Assembly (NCBI GenBank): GCA_021773975.1
Contig: JAJFJN010000046.1
Span: forward strand, 62,001 to 126,000
Source: Gammaproteobacteria bacterium
GTDB lineage: Bacteria > Pseudomonadota > Gammaproteobacteria > Chromatiales > Chromatiaceae
DNA: 64,000 nt
Direction: 5' to 3'
A program made the position numbers and the translations under genes. The notes under the pieces were generated by a model, which saw only the letters and a program-made list of their open reading frames with translations, did not search any database and had not been told where the DNA came from. Below are positions 1 to 7,868 of the stretch, in pieces. The stretch's first letter is position 1. Every line of letters starts with the position of its first letter.

Positions 1-480
1 GAAAAACTCAGCTTGAACCTCTGTCGCCAACGTCTTTAGCTGCTCGATAGCTGCTGGACGATAGACATCACAGCTAACCACCATGACTGATTTTTTCTGG
101 CTCTCTTTAAGCCAACGCGCAAGCTTGGCAACACTGGTGGTTTTACCCGAACCCTGCAAGCCTGCCATCAGAACAATAGCAGGAGGCTGCGCAGCCAGGT
201 TGAGCGCCTCATTGGCCTCACCCATGATGCTGACTAGCTCATCATTTACTATTTTGACCAGCATCTGACCAGGAGTCAGGCTACTGAGTACATCTGCGCC
301 CATCGCCTTAAACCGAACACGATCCACAAACTGCTTAACTACGGGTAGCGCGACATCGGCCTCCAATAGCGCCATACGCACTTCACGCATGGTCTCCTTA
401 ATGTTCTCTTCGGTCAGGCGACCACGACCGCGCAGATTATTAAGTGTCCGACCCAACCGGTCGGTAAGATTATCAAACAT
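1..480 (-). CDS. ffh: Signal recognition particle protein Ffh, N-terminal part (gene runs off the left edge)
   Basis: This is the GTPase subunit of the signal recognition particle, which binds 4.5S RNA and delivers nascent membrane proteins to FtsY at the inner membrane. The first 160 codons are visible on the minus strand from an ATG at 480. They hold the helical N domain and then the start of the G domain with the P-loop GLQGSGKTT and the following KLARWLK segment, all typical of Ffh. The remainder, including the methionine-rich M domain, lies outside the window. The gene is divergent from the ypjD-like gene at 617, a common neighbourhood in gammaproteobacteria. Identification is firm. Confidence 0.95.
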   Translation of the reverse strand, partial: MFDNLTDRLGRTLNNLRGRGRLTEENIKETMREVRMALLEADVALPVVKQFVDRVRFKAMGADVLSSLTPGQMLVKIVNDELVSIMGEANEALNLAAQPPAIVLMAGLQGSGKTTSVAKLARWLKESQKKSVMVVSCDVYRPAAIEQLKTLATEVQAEFF

Positions 481-616
481 ACCTGGGTTTCCTGTTCGTC
501 TACCAATCAGAATGTGGAAAAGTTTGTGGAATCTACTATAAAGGAGTGCAAGCTGCAAAAAAGTCAGCAAACTTCCTTTTCAGAACAGCCTGAGTTATGC
601 CATTATCACACCCCAT

Positions 617-1426
617 ATGAACACTACACTTATCGCAATCCTCGCAATACTCAGCTACCTGGCCAGCAGCCTCATTATCAGCCTGAGACTCTTTGGTAAT
701 AACACTCAGTGGCAGCCACCTCGCCAAGGTGGAATCGTACTGGGGTTGATAGGCGTTACACTGCATTCGGTAGTGCTCTATCACACAATGTTTACCCACA
801 ACGGCCTTAACCTGGGGATATTCAACGCTGCCTCACTAGCCGCCTGGATCATTATACTGGCACTCATGCTCTCGGCCATCTCAAAGCCGATTGAAAACCT
901 TGGCATCATACTACTACCACTGGCCACTATTGCCCTGACTCTTGAACTAATCTTCCCCTCTAACTACATCTTTGCCCCTAGTTCACCCTGGGGGTTACGC
1001 ATTCATGCCGTCATTTCACTCATGGCATACAGCCTATTCGCTATGGCCGCTGTACAGGCCGGGCTACTGGCTATTCAAGATCGGCACCTTCATAACCGGC
1101 ATCCTGGGGGATTCGTTCGCGCCCTCCCTCCGCTACAGACAATGGAAGCTCTGCTATTTGAGATGATTGTCATTGGGTTTGTATTACTCAGCATGGGCCT
1201 TCTAAGTGGCTTTATGTTTCTTGAAAACATGTTTACCCAACACCTCGCGCACAAGACAGTACTCTCCATTGCATCCTGGCTGGTTTTTAGCACATTATTA
1301 TGGGGGCGATTTCGGTTTGGCTGGCGCGGACGCACCGCTATTAAGTGGACGCTATCAGGGTTTGTGGTATTAATGCTGGCCTATTTTGGTAGTAAGGCTG
1401 TGGTAGAGTTAATTCTCAGCGCTTAA
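617..1426 (+). CDS. ypjD: Inner-membrane cytochrome c assembly-family protein (YpjD/CorE/HemX-like)
   Basis: The 269-residue protein is almost entirely hydrophobic, with about eight predicted membrane helices, and matches the CcsA/HemX-like 'cytochrome c assembly family' that sits beside ffh in many gammaproteobacteria. The conserved histidine-containing segments (LRIHAVISLMAY around residue 130 and AHKTVLSIASW around residue 210) resemble the haem-binding region of the CcmC/CcsA superfamily. The E. coli relative YpjD has no firmly settled biochemical role; a link to haem handling or metal resistance is family knowledge only. The start at 617 follows the ffh divergent region closely. Family assignment is good, function uncertain. 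Confidence 0.8.
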   Translation: MNTTLIAILAILSYLASSLIISLRLFGNNTQWQPPRQGGIVLGLIGVTLHSVVLYHTMFTHNGLNLGIFNAASLAAWIIILALMLSAISKPIENLGIILLPLATIALTLELIFPSNYIFAPSSPWGLRIHAVISLMAYSLFAMAAVQAGLLAIQDRHLHNRHPGGFVRALPPLQTMEALLFEMIVIGFVLLSMGLLSGFMFLENMFTQHLAHKTVLSIASWLVFSTLLWGRFRFGWRGRTAIKWTLSGFVVLMLAYFGSKAVVELILSA

Positions 1427-1441
1427 TTACCTGCTGATCTA

Positions 1442-1500
1442 TCTTGAAAAGGCAATTTATTGCCGCTTCTACAGCCAATAATTGCCGTACAGCACTGTTT
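1442..1500. terminator. Weak hairpin between convergent ypjD and fliT
   Basis: In the short convergent gap the motif GGCAA-TTTA-TTGCC forms a small hairpin. There is no strong T-tract, so a bidirectional terminator role is only suggested by position. Confidence 0.25.
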
Positions 1501-1512
1501 AAGAAAAATGCA

Positions 1513-1824
1513 CTATGAGGAATGACTCAGGTATGCACGATTGGCATTGCGCCCCTTTTTCATCGTTGATAGCTCTTTCTTAATGTGGCTTCTAAAATGC
1601 GAGGCCACCTCAAATATCTTCTCATGCAGGGCGAGTATTTCTTGGATAACCTCTGCCGAGGCACTACGGTCTAATGGTGGTTCCTGTTGAAAGCAGTCTC
1701 TCAAAAGAGCTGACTGCTTTTTCTCCAACTCCATAACCCCCTCCCACTCATCCTTCTCTGCCAACTCCAGCATCTTTTGAGTTAGCAAGAGGGCATCACC
1801 CAACAAATCCTCAGGAGCAGGCAC
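1513..1824 (-). CDS. fliT: Flagellar protein FliT-like (export chaperone for FliD)
   Basis: A 103-residue, highly charged helical protein encoded immediately after fliS. FliT-type proteins are cytoplasmic chaperones that hold the filament cap protein FliD and in enterics also restrain FlhDC. The sequence is mostly predicted coiled helix with an acidic first half and a basic end (IKKELSTMKKGRN), as in short FliT proteins. It begins with GTG, overlapping the TAG stop of fliS by one base (TAGTG), so translation is probably coupled. Assignment rests more on size, helix content and position than on a diagnostic motif. Confidence 0.7.
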   Translation of the reverse strand: MPAPEDLLGDALLLTQKMLELAEKDEWEGVMELEKKQSALLRDCFQQEPPLDRSASAEVIQEILALHEKIFEVASHFRSHIKKELSTMKKGRNANRAYLSHSS

Positions 1825-2270
1825 TAACTGGTTTCCAATGCTGCAATTTCCGCAATTTCCTCAATAGATTTAGCCATGCGAATATTCTCAGGCATAATAC
1901 TCCATGCATCTTTTAGCTCTTTAAGAAGTGAAGCAACCTCATCCAGTGCAGCAATATCATTGTGTGCATTTGCACTAGCAAGACGGCGAATCATATATTC
2001 ATAAAGACTATCAAGATTAGCCGCAATTTCTCCACCAACCTCCATATTTAAACTAGCTCTAAGTCCATCAATAATAGAGATAGCCCAATTAATCTGGCCA
2101 TTTCTTAGTTCAACATTATTCCTCTCTATGCCACCTTTTGCCGCAGCGATCCTATCTAAGCCCCCCTCCATCAGCATCTGTACTAAGCGATGGGGTGATG
2201 CGTACTCAACCTCGGAGCTACTGCCTTGCCTGTATTTTTCAATTGCACCGCCCTTACCAGAACCAACCAT
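1824..2270 (-). CDS. fliS: Flagellin export chaperone FliS
   Basis: FliS binds the disordered C terminus of flagellin in the cytoplasm and presents it to the flagellar type III export gate. The 148-residue product shows the family hallmarks: an early YRQ segment, ASPHRLVQMLMEG near residues 25-36, and LRASLNMEVGGEIAANLDSLYEYM in the middle helix region. It has a slightly longer than usual tail. It lies 88 bases downstream of fliD and overlaps fliT by one base, forming the flaG-fliD-fliS-fliT set. Its stop codon is TAG. Confidence 0.93.
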   Translation of the reverse strand: MVGSGKGGAIEKYRQGSSSEVEYASPHRLVQMLMEGGLDRIAAAKGGIERNNVELRNGQINWAISIIDGLRASLNMEVGGEIAANLDSLYEYMIRRLASANAHNDIAALDEVASLLKELKDAWSIMPENIRMAKSIEEIAEIAALETS

Positions 2271-2358
2271 TATTTACTCCCCCATTAGCAACATAAAATG
2301 TATAAACTTGTACAATTCAGCTACCAAAATAATTTCTAATATGAAACCATATTCTTTA

Positions 2359-3699
2359 CTACGCCGCTAAGAAGCTGCTAGATGCCTGCATGGATGAAAC
2401 TGCAGCATCCATAGCTGCAAACTGCTTCTGATAGCGCGCCTCAATTTCCAATGCACGTATCTCCCAACGATTCTCTTGCTCTTCCAGCGATGACAGTCGG
2501 CTATTTAGCCCCTCTTCCCTGCTGACCAGCATCCCATCAAACCCCAACAGTTGATCAGCAAATGTCTCCATGCGCACAGTTATCCCATCCGTTGAATCTG
2601 AAAATAATGCAGCTACAGAATCCATGTCATTATTTAAAGCATCGGTCAGTGCAGAGGCATCCAAAGAAAGCACTCCGTCCTCATCCCTTGTCACCCCAAC
2701 CTGTGAAATAGACGAATAGGTGTCTGTAACCGATGTTGCATTAAGCACACCCATCATATTTTGTTGAATGAAGCGCAATGAAGAGTCACCATCGAGATCG
2801 CCCTCATACAGGGTATCGATACTACCCTTCAAGTCATTGTAAGCACTAACAAATTTCTCAACCGCCTCTTGAATCGCCCCATCATCCCGGGCTACAGTCA
2901 AAGTCCCGGTTCCTACCGTTACTGCATCTATCGTAAGTCCGTCAATGGCGCCTGTCACCTTGTTGGTAGCACTATTCACGGTAAACCCATCAATCTTTAT
3001 TTGGGCATCAGCAGCAGCAGTGATCACACTTGAGTCAGTCAACACCAACGGATCCGCATCCTCAAAAAAGATTTTTGACAGGCCGTTGTTATCTGTCGAA
3101 TTAAAGTCATCATCATTGATGCTGAGAGTAAATTCGTTAACTACTCCAGTCTTAGTAGAGGTTAAAATCAACCGGCTACCACCCGCCTCATTCAAAATAG
3201 TAGCGGACACTCCTGGGTTATCTGCCGCTTGATTAATGGCATCCCGAACATCAGCTAATGTACTACCCGCTGCCACAGCAACATTTGAAGTCACCCCATC
3301 AACTGTAATATCTATAGAGCCAGAACCACCAATATCAGTACTGGAATCCACATAGGCAGAAGATGCCTGTTTTTTAGCTGCTGCAAGCCCTATCACTTCG
3401 ACACTATAACTCCCAGATGCCGCAGTTGAACCGGCTGAAGCTGTAAAAGCATCTTCATTACTGGATGTTGCAGAAAAATTAATGAATGCATTATCAAGTG
3501 GGGAAGCAAGCTCAGACATGACGCTTTGAAATGCAGATACCGCACTTTTTAACCTGCCATAAGCACTGACCTGTAGCCCAACCTCTGATTGCTGACTACG
3601 AATATCCTGTAAAGGCTGAGTCTTAATTGCCACTAATTGCTTGATCATACTTGACCCATCAATTCCAAGACTCAAACCTGCAGCACTAATAGCAGCCAT
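2359..3699 (-). CDS. fliD: Flagellar filament cap protein FliD (HAP2)
   Basis: FliD forms the pentameric cap that folds flagellin monomers at the growing filament tip. The 446-residue protein has the FliD N-terminal domain (SLGIDGSSMIKQLVAIKTQPLQ, then QVSAYGRLKSAVSAFQ), a central Ser/Thr/Asp-rich variable region, and the FliD C-terminal domain ending in ALEIEARYQKQFAAMDAAVSSMQ. An AGGAGG ribosome binding site lies just before the ATG at 3699. It sits 44 bases after flaG and upstream of fliS-fliT. Length is typical for a polar flagellum cap. Confidence 0.95.
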   Translation of the reverse strand: MAAISAAGLSLGIDGSSMIKQLVAIKTQPLQDIRSQQSEVGLQVSAYGRLKSAVSAFQSVMSELASPLDNAFINFSATSSNEDAFTASAGSTAASGSYSVEVIGLAAAKKQASSAYVDSSTDIGGSGSIDITVDGVTSNVAVAAGSTLADVRDAINQAADNPGVSATILNEAGGSRLILTSTKTGVVNEFTLSINDDDFNSTDNNGLSKIFFEDADPLVLTDSSVITAAADAQIKIDGFTVNSATNKVTGAIDGLTIDAVTVGTGTLTVARDDGAIQEAVEKFVSAYNDLKGSIDTLYEGDLDGDSSLRFIQQNMMGVLNATSVTDTYSSISQVGVTRDEDGVLSLDASALTDALNNDMDSVAALFSDSTDGITVRMETFADQLLGFDGMLVSREEGLNSRLSSLEEQENRWEIRALEIEARYQKQFAAMDAAVSSMQASSSFLAA

Positions 3700-3743
3700 T
3701 TTCTACCTCCTCGCTCATCATCTTAAGCAATAAAAAGCAATTT

Positions 3744-4139
3744 TCATGCCTGATCTTGCAAAATAATACCTGATATATCTTCTGCCAGAGCATCATCAAT
3801 CTGCTCAGCAATCCGAAGCATCTCATCAGAAGGCATTTGGCGTATCAATTCATGCGTATTAGAGTCATAGATTCTAACCTGCATTTTTCCGGTACCTTCA
3901 TGCACACTAAACTGTAGGGAGCGCTCTCGAACCTGAGGGCGATTATTCATGCTATCAACCAGCTTTGGAATGTCCACTGAGGCTGCTGCCGCCTGTGGAG
4001 GCCCGTCTTTTACAGGCTTCACCGGCTCCGGTGAAGGCAATGAGGGTCCCTGCACCTCTGGAGATGCCGTGGGGGCGGGTAAGGAAACACTGTGTTTCGC
4101 AGAAGAAGCTGCTTGACTGCCTACTACCTCGGTAACCAT
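3744..4139 (-). CDS. flaG: FlaG family flagellar protein
   Basis: FlaG-family proteins influence filament length in polar flagella and are usually encoded between flagellin and fliD, as here. The protein has a low-complexity Pro/Ala/Ser N-terminal half and the conserved FlaG C-terminal half: QFSVHEGTGKMQVRIYDSNT followed by LIRQMPSDEMLRIAEQI. I chose the ATG at 4139 (131 residues) because AGGAGA is placed seven bases upstream; a longer reading frame from 4175 would start inside the preceding hairpin. The biochemical role is not well defined for the family. Confidence 0.88.
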   Translation of the reverse strand: MVTEVVGSQAASSAKHSVSLPAPTASPEVQGPSLPSPEPVKPVKDGPPQAAAASVDIPKLVDSMNNRPQVRERSLQFSVHEGTGKMQVRIYDSNTHELIRQMPSDEMLRIAEQIDDALAEDISGIILQDQA

Positions 4140-4165
4140 GATTTTCTCCTCTAGCAACACCTCTA

Positions 4166-4201
4166 GCCACCTCACATCATAAGCACTATGAGTGAGGTGG
4201 C
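4166..4201 (-). terminator. Perfect 10-bp stem hairpin downstream of the second flagellin gene
   Basis: GCCACCTCAC at the left and GTGAGGTGGC at the right are perfect complements separated by 16 bases, between the flagellin stop (4232) and flaG. There is no T-tract on the minus strand, so it may be a 3' end stabiliser or partial attenuator separating abundant flagellin mRNA from flaG-fliDST rather than a classical terminator. Confidence 0.5.
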
Positions 4202-4231
4202 AGAGTAGCGGCTATCCTAATCCTAATACCA

Positions 4232-5008
4232 CTAACGAAGGAGCCCCAAGGCCATCTGCGGAATGGTATTGGCCTGACTCAATGCCGATACACCGGCCTG
4301 CTGGACAACCTGAGCACTCGTCATATTCATCGTGGCTCGTGCAAAATCCGCATCCATCGTTCTACTATAGGCTGCTCGTTGCCCTGCTTCCATAGCCATT
4401 GCACCATCCAGCGCTCTATCCAGCCTGCTTTGAGCCGCACCAACTACTGAAAGCTTCGTTGCAACAGCAGCAATATCTGCATCAATAAGAGCCAAGCTAC
4501 CCGCAGAACCAATGGTAGACGTTGCTGTAACAGTAGAAGCCGCCACAGTAATCGTTTCACCATTTGCCCCAGCCACTACCGCATGACTCGCTCCAAAGAC
4601 AGCCGCCCCATTAAATTTTGCACGGGTCTGGATAGCCGCAACCTCTAGCTTAAGCGCATCAAACTCTGTCTGCATACTGGTTTTCTGCGTTGCACTGTAT
4701 GTACCACTGTCATACTGCACTTCAAGCTCACGCATACGCTGCAAGGTGCCATCAATTGAGCGCAGAGCAGCATCAGCCACATCAGCATACGAGATGCCAT
4801 CACCGATGGTGCGTTGAGCAACCGCAAAACCACGGGCTTGTGAATCAGACACCATGGCAACGCCCAGACCTGCCGCATCATCTTTCGCCTGATTGATGCG
4901 TAAACCGCTTGAAAGTTGCTGCATAGCCGATGAAAGCTTATTTTGGGTGCGCGCCAAGCCGCGCTGAGCATTCATGGAATATATGTTTGTATTAACTGAA
5001 ACAGCCAT
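4232..5008 (-). CDS. fliC: Flagellin, downstream copy (short form, 258 residues)
   Basis: Structural subunit of the flagellar filament. It has only the conserved D0/D1 parts: N-terminal MAVSVNTNIYSMNAQRGL and LSSGLRINQAKDDAAGL, and the C-terminal block SQAQ-like region ending in ALSQANTIPQMALGLLR. The central D2/D3 domains are essentially missing and replaced by about 50 residues rich in Ala, Ser, Thr and Val. Its first ~90 residues are identical or nearly so to the paralogue at 5134, showing recent duplication or gene conversion. The upstream leader is duplicated too, but I do not find the sigma-28 promoter seen before the other copy. The Ser/Thr stretch is a plausible glycosylation target for the neighbouring Maf and nonulosonic acid genes (inference). 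Confidence 0.95.
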   Translation of the reverse strand: MAVSVNTNIYSMNAQRGLARTQNKLSSAMQQLSSGLRINQAKDDAAGLGVAMVSDSQARGFAVAQRTIGDGISYADVADAALRSIDGTLQRMRELEVQYDSGTYSATQKTSMQTEFDALKLEVAAIQTRAKFNGAAVFGASHAVVAGANGETITVAASTVTATSTIGSAGSLALIDADIAAVATKLSVVGAAQSRLDRALDGAMAMEAGQRAAYSRTMDADFARATMNMTSAQVVQQAGVSALSQANTIPQMALGLLR

Positions 5009-5133
5009 TGGACTATCCTCACTATCTATGGCCCGGCGCTCTAGCGTTAATCAAAGTCGCGAACATGCCGAGCACTTTAACGTAGCGGATATAACGTGTA
5101 AGTCACATTATTTACCGCCTCGGTGTTACATCA

Positions 5134-5904
5134 CTATCGAAGGAGTCCCAATGCCATCTGTGGGATGGTATTGGCCTGACTCAATGCCGACACACCTGCC
5201 TGCTGAACGACCTGTGCACTGGTCATATTCATCGTGGCTCGCGCAAAATCCGCATCCATAGTACGACTAAAAGCTGCTCGTTGCCCTGCCTCCATAGCCA
5301 TTGCACCATCTAGCGCTCTATCCAGCCGACTCTGGGCCGCACCAATTGTCGAAAGCTTTGTTGCAACATCAGCAATTTCCGCATCGATAGTACCTAAAGA
5401 AGCCGTAATCGCCGCTGCACTGGCAACAGAAGCTGCAGCTACCGTAATAGATTCGCCATTTGCCCCAGCCACAACAGCATGGCTAGCACCAAAAACAGCC
5501 GTCCCATTAAATTTTGCACGACCCTGAATAGCAGCAACCTCTGATTGAAGCGCAGTAAACTCAGTAGTCATGCTGGTTTTCTGTGAAGTACTATAGGTAC
5601 CACTTGCATACTGCACTGTGAGTTCACGCATACGCTGCAAGGTGCTGTCTACTGAACGCAGAGCAGCATCTGCAACATCAGCATACGAGATACCATCACC
5701 GATGGTGCGCTGAGCAACAGCAAAACCACGAGCTTGTGAATCTGACACCATGGCAACACCCAGACCGGCTGCATCATCTTTTGCCTGATTGATGCGTAAA
5801 CCGCTTGAAAGTTGCTGCATAGCCGATGAAAGCTTATTTTGGGTGCGTGCCAAGCCGCGCTGGGCATTCATGGAATAAATATTTGTGTTAACTGAAACAG
5901 CCAT
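5134..5904 (-). CDS. fliC: Flagellin, promoter-proximal copy (short form, 256 residues)
   Basis: Filament subunit, paralogue of the gene immediately downstream. It retains the D0/D1 N- and C-terminal helices and the terminal IPQMALGLLR that FliS and the export gate recognise. The two copies differ mainly in residues ~85-185: TVQYASGTYSTSQKTS here against EVQYDSGTYSATQKTS, and a different Ala/Ser-rich variable loop. At 256 residues it is among the shortest flagellins, about the length of the Bacillus/Hag-type minimal filament core. A strong sigma-28 motif at 6027-6053 precedes a ~115-base leader, and the ribosome binding site GAGGAT lies just before the ATG. Confidence 0.96.
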   Translation of the reverse strand: MAVSVNTNIYSMNAQRGLARTQNKLSSAMQQLSSGLRINQAKDDAAGLGVAMVSDSQARGFAVAQRTIGDGISYADVADAALRSVDSTLQRMRELTVQYASGTYSTSQKTSMTTEFTALQSEVAAIQGRAKFNGTAVFGASHAVVAGANGESITVAAASVASAAAITASLGTIDAEIADVATKLSTIGAAQSRLDRALDGAMAMEAGQRAAFSRTMDADFARATMNMTSAQVVQQAGVSALSQANTIPQMALGLLR

Positions 5905-6391
5905 TGGACTATCCTCAATTTTGTAGGCTCAGTGTTCTAGCGTTAATCTAAAGTCGCGAACATGCTGAGCATTTGAACATGGCGGATATAGCATATAGAT
6001 AATGTTATTCACCGCCTCCACTGTTGTTAACGGCCCTATCCGCAAAATCTTTAAGACTTTTTTTATTTATTTAGCATTAAAACACATCAACCAAAACATC
6101 CTTTATCATACTGATTTATATGCATTTTATTTAATCTCAAACAGACAATATTGAGAACACTGGTAGAATCCAATTGTATTCCCTACATTATTTGGGAATT
6201 TAAAGCAGCAACACGAGCATTTCTATTTAACATTAGGGGTAGTCAGCTAACACCTCCTAGTACAAAATGTAGCGGTGGGAAATTTACAAGACAAACCAAA
6301 AGCAGAGCAGGGCTTGACCCACATCAGAGAGCGCTCATGGTTTTGATTGGCAGAATCACAATATAGTGGCTAGAGCTACCGCCTCCCTTAG
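5905..6391. other. Intergenic region between flagellin and the Pse gene remnant
   Basis: About 490 bases. The left part is the flagellin leader and sigma-28 promoter. From ~6060 to 6390 I see no convincing gene: the longest reading frame (6151-6366) has no ribosome binding site and no recognisable motif. The right end grades into decayed aminotransferase coding sequence. It is probably the left junction of the glycan-biosynthesis island. Confidence 0.5.
6027..6053 (-). promoter_or_regulatory. Sigma-28 (FliA) promoter of the flagellin gene
   Basis: On the minus strand the sequence reads TAAA, exactly 15 bases, then GCCGTTAA, one mismatch from the FliA consensus TAAA-N15-GCCGATAA. It lies about 120 bases upstream of the flagellin ATG at 5904, predicting a leader of ~115 nt that is duplicated in front of the second flagellin gene. 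Confidence 0.85.
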
Positions 6392-6513
6392 AGCCATTAC
6401 CAGGAAGCAGAACAGTTTCTCATAAGACTATGTATTTGCTGATGTATCTGGGTTTGACTGATGATATTCAAAAACAGGTTATTGAGGCATTTAAGAAGGC
6501 TATCAGCATATGA
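6392..6513 (+). pseudogene. Remnant of a DegT-family sugar aminotransferase (PseC/LegC-like C terminus)
   Basis: Two adjacent frames together spell the conserved C-terminal end of DegT/DnrJ/EryC1 sugar aminotransferases: HYQEAEQF in the frame from 6395, then, after a frameshift near 6418, SHKTMYLLMYLGLTDD followed by IQKQVIEAFKKAISI and a TGA. The intact PseC in this window (29486-30655) ends in the same way, with EAEQYYSETISLPIYPALTEV. The remnant's TGA overlaps the pseF start as ATGA, the layout of a formerly translated, coupled upstream gene. A TAG at 6389 and the frameshift show it is dead. In Pse operons pseC normally lies just upstream of pseF, which fits. Confidence 0.75.
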
Positions 6514-7205
6514 AGATCGCAGTTATCCCAGCGCGTGGTGGCAGTAAGCGCATCCCAAGGAAGAACATCAAGGATTTTTGCGGGAAGCCTATGATTGCTT
6601 GGTCAATTGCAGCTGCCAAAGCATCAGGGCTGTTTGAGCACATTATCGTCTCAACTGATGACGCTGAAATTGCCAAAATTGCAGTACAGTGGGGGGCAGA
6701 AGCACCATTCACGCGGCCTGCCGAGCTTTCAAATGACTATGCGGGTACGACTGAAGTCATGGCCCATGCCATCCAATGGGCTTTGGGGCAAGATTGGCCG
6801 ATAACAGCTGCATGCTGTATCTATGCTACTGCACCCTTTGTACAGATTGACGATCTTAAACAGGGACTTGAGGCACTGGAGTCTGGCGACTGGGAATATG
6901 CATTTACCGCAACAGATTTCGTCGCACCGGTACATAGGTCATTCAAGAGGCGTGATAATGGTGGGGTTGAGATGCTTTTTCCAGAGCATTTTTCAACCCG
7001 TTCGCAGGATTTACCAAGTGTGCTACATGATGCAGGACAATTTTATTGGGGGCACTCAGCAGCTTGGTTGAAGGGTAAACCGATTTTTAGCCCGCACTCC
7101 ACACCTATCATTATTCCAAATTGGCGCGTGCAGGATATAGATGACCAAAGCGACTGGATAAGAGCAGAACTTATTTGTAAGCAATTGGAGGCCACTAAGA
7201 CATGA
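6510..7205 (+). CDS. pseF: Pseudaminic acid cytidylyltransferase (CMP-sugar activation)
   Basis: PseF/NeuA-family enzyme that converts a free nonulosonic acid and CTP to the CMP-activated sugar used by flagellin glycosyltransferases in the cytoplasm. The N-terminal nucleotide-binding motif IPARGGSKRIPRKN occupies residues 6-19, followed by KPMIAWSI and the conserved VSTDD. Near the C terminus VQDIDDQSDW matches the PseF pattern. Length (231) is normal. The ATG overlaps the stop of the aminotransferase remnant (ATGA) and the gene overlaps the methylase downstream by four bases. Pse rather than legionaminic or sialic acid specificity is inferred from the pseB/pseC/pseI homologues at 28.4-31.7 kb and the Pse-associated methylase. 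Confidence 0.88.
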   Translation: MKIAVIPARGGSKRIPRKNIKDFCGKPMIAWSIAAAKASGLFEHIIVSTDDAEIAKIAVQWGAEAPFTRPAELSNDYAGTTEVMAHAIQWALGQDWPITAACCIYATAPFVQIDDLKQGLEALESGDWEYAFTATDFVAPVHRSFKRRDNGGVEMLFPEHFSTRSQDLPSVLHDAGQFYWGHSAAWLKGKPIFSPHSTPIIIPNWRVQDIDDQSDWIRAELICKQLEATKT

Positions 7206-7837
7206 CGAGCAGATCTAACTATGAAACGCCTCAAGAAGCGTTTTGGGCAGGAAACTTTGGTACAGAATACATCACCCGAAATGACAGCAGTCAGCTTTTG
7301 GCCTCTAATCTAAATTTATTTACTAACGCACTTACGCGGGCAGGAAAGATTTCATCTTGCATTGAGTTCGGTGCCAATATTGGCATGAATTTAAAGGCGC
7401 TTCAGCTTCTCTACCCAGGAATAGAATTAAAAGGGGTTGAGATAAACAATGATGCAGCTAGGATGCTTAGCGATCTAATTGGCGAAAATAATGTCCACCA
7501 CGGCTCAATATTCGATTTTCCCGTAAATGATAAAGCCGACCTATCTTTGATTAAAGGGGTCTTAATCCACATTGACCCACAAATGCTGAATGTTGTGTAT
7601 GAAAAGATATACCAAGCATCAAGACGGTATATTCTGGTTTGCGAATACTATAACCCTTCACCTGTAACAATTTCCTATCGCGGTCATTCCGACCGCCTCT
7701 TCAAGCGGGATTTTGCAGGTGAGCTTCTAGATCGGTACGCTGATCTTACGCTTATCAATTATGGTTTTGCTTACCATCGAGACCCGGTATTTCCTCAGGA
7801 TGATATCACTTGGTTTTTGCTAGAAAGGAGAACTTAA
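7202..7837 (+). CDS. Pseudaminic acid biosynthesis-associated methylase
   Basis: A 211-residue class I SAM-dependent methyltransferase of the small family that travels with pse operons. It begins with ETPQEAFWAGNFGTEYITRN, the signature N terminus of that family, then has the SAM-binding segment CIEFGANIGMNLKAL at about residues 56-70 and acidic GVEINNDA. The C terminus FAYHRDPVFPQDDITWFLLERR is also family-typical. It overlaps pseF by four bases, so the two are one transcription unit. The acceptor atom is not known; the family association with Pse loci is established knowledge, the substrate is inference. Confidence 0.85.
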   Translation: MTSRSNYETPQEAFWAGNFGTEYITRNDSSQLLASNLNLFTNALTRAGKISSCIEFGANIGMNLKALQLLYPGIELKGVEINNDAARMLSDLIGENNVHHGSIFDFPVNDKADLSLIKGVLIHIDPQMLNVVYEKIYQASRRYILVCEYYNPSPVTISYRGHSDRLFKRDFAGELLDRYADLTLINYGFAYHRDPVFPQDDITWFLLERRT

Positions 7838-7838
7838 A

Positions 7839-7868
7839 ATGAACGATTACTTTGTAAAACCTGAATAA
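7839..7868 (+). pseudogene. Possible truncated start of a lost downstream gene
   Basis: Directly after the methylase a well-placed AGGAGA ribosome binding site precedes ATG and nine codons (MNDYFVKPE) ending in TAA, one base before the convergent methyltransferase gene ends. The good translation start but absent body suggests the operon's next gene was lost at a rearrangement junction. The parent gene cannot be identified from nine residues. Confidence 0.3.

Noticed and set aside
6151-6366. 71-codon plus-strand frame in the flagellin-pseF gap
   Set aside because: No start signal or similarity to anything recognised; region appears to be non-coding or decayed.
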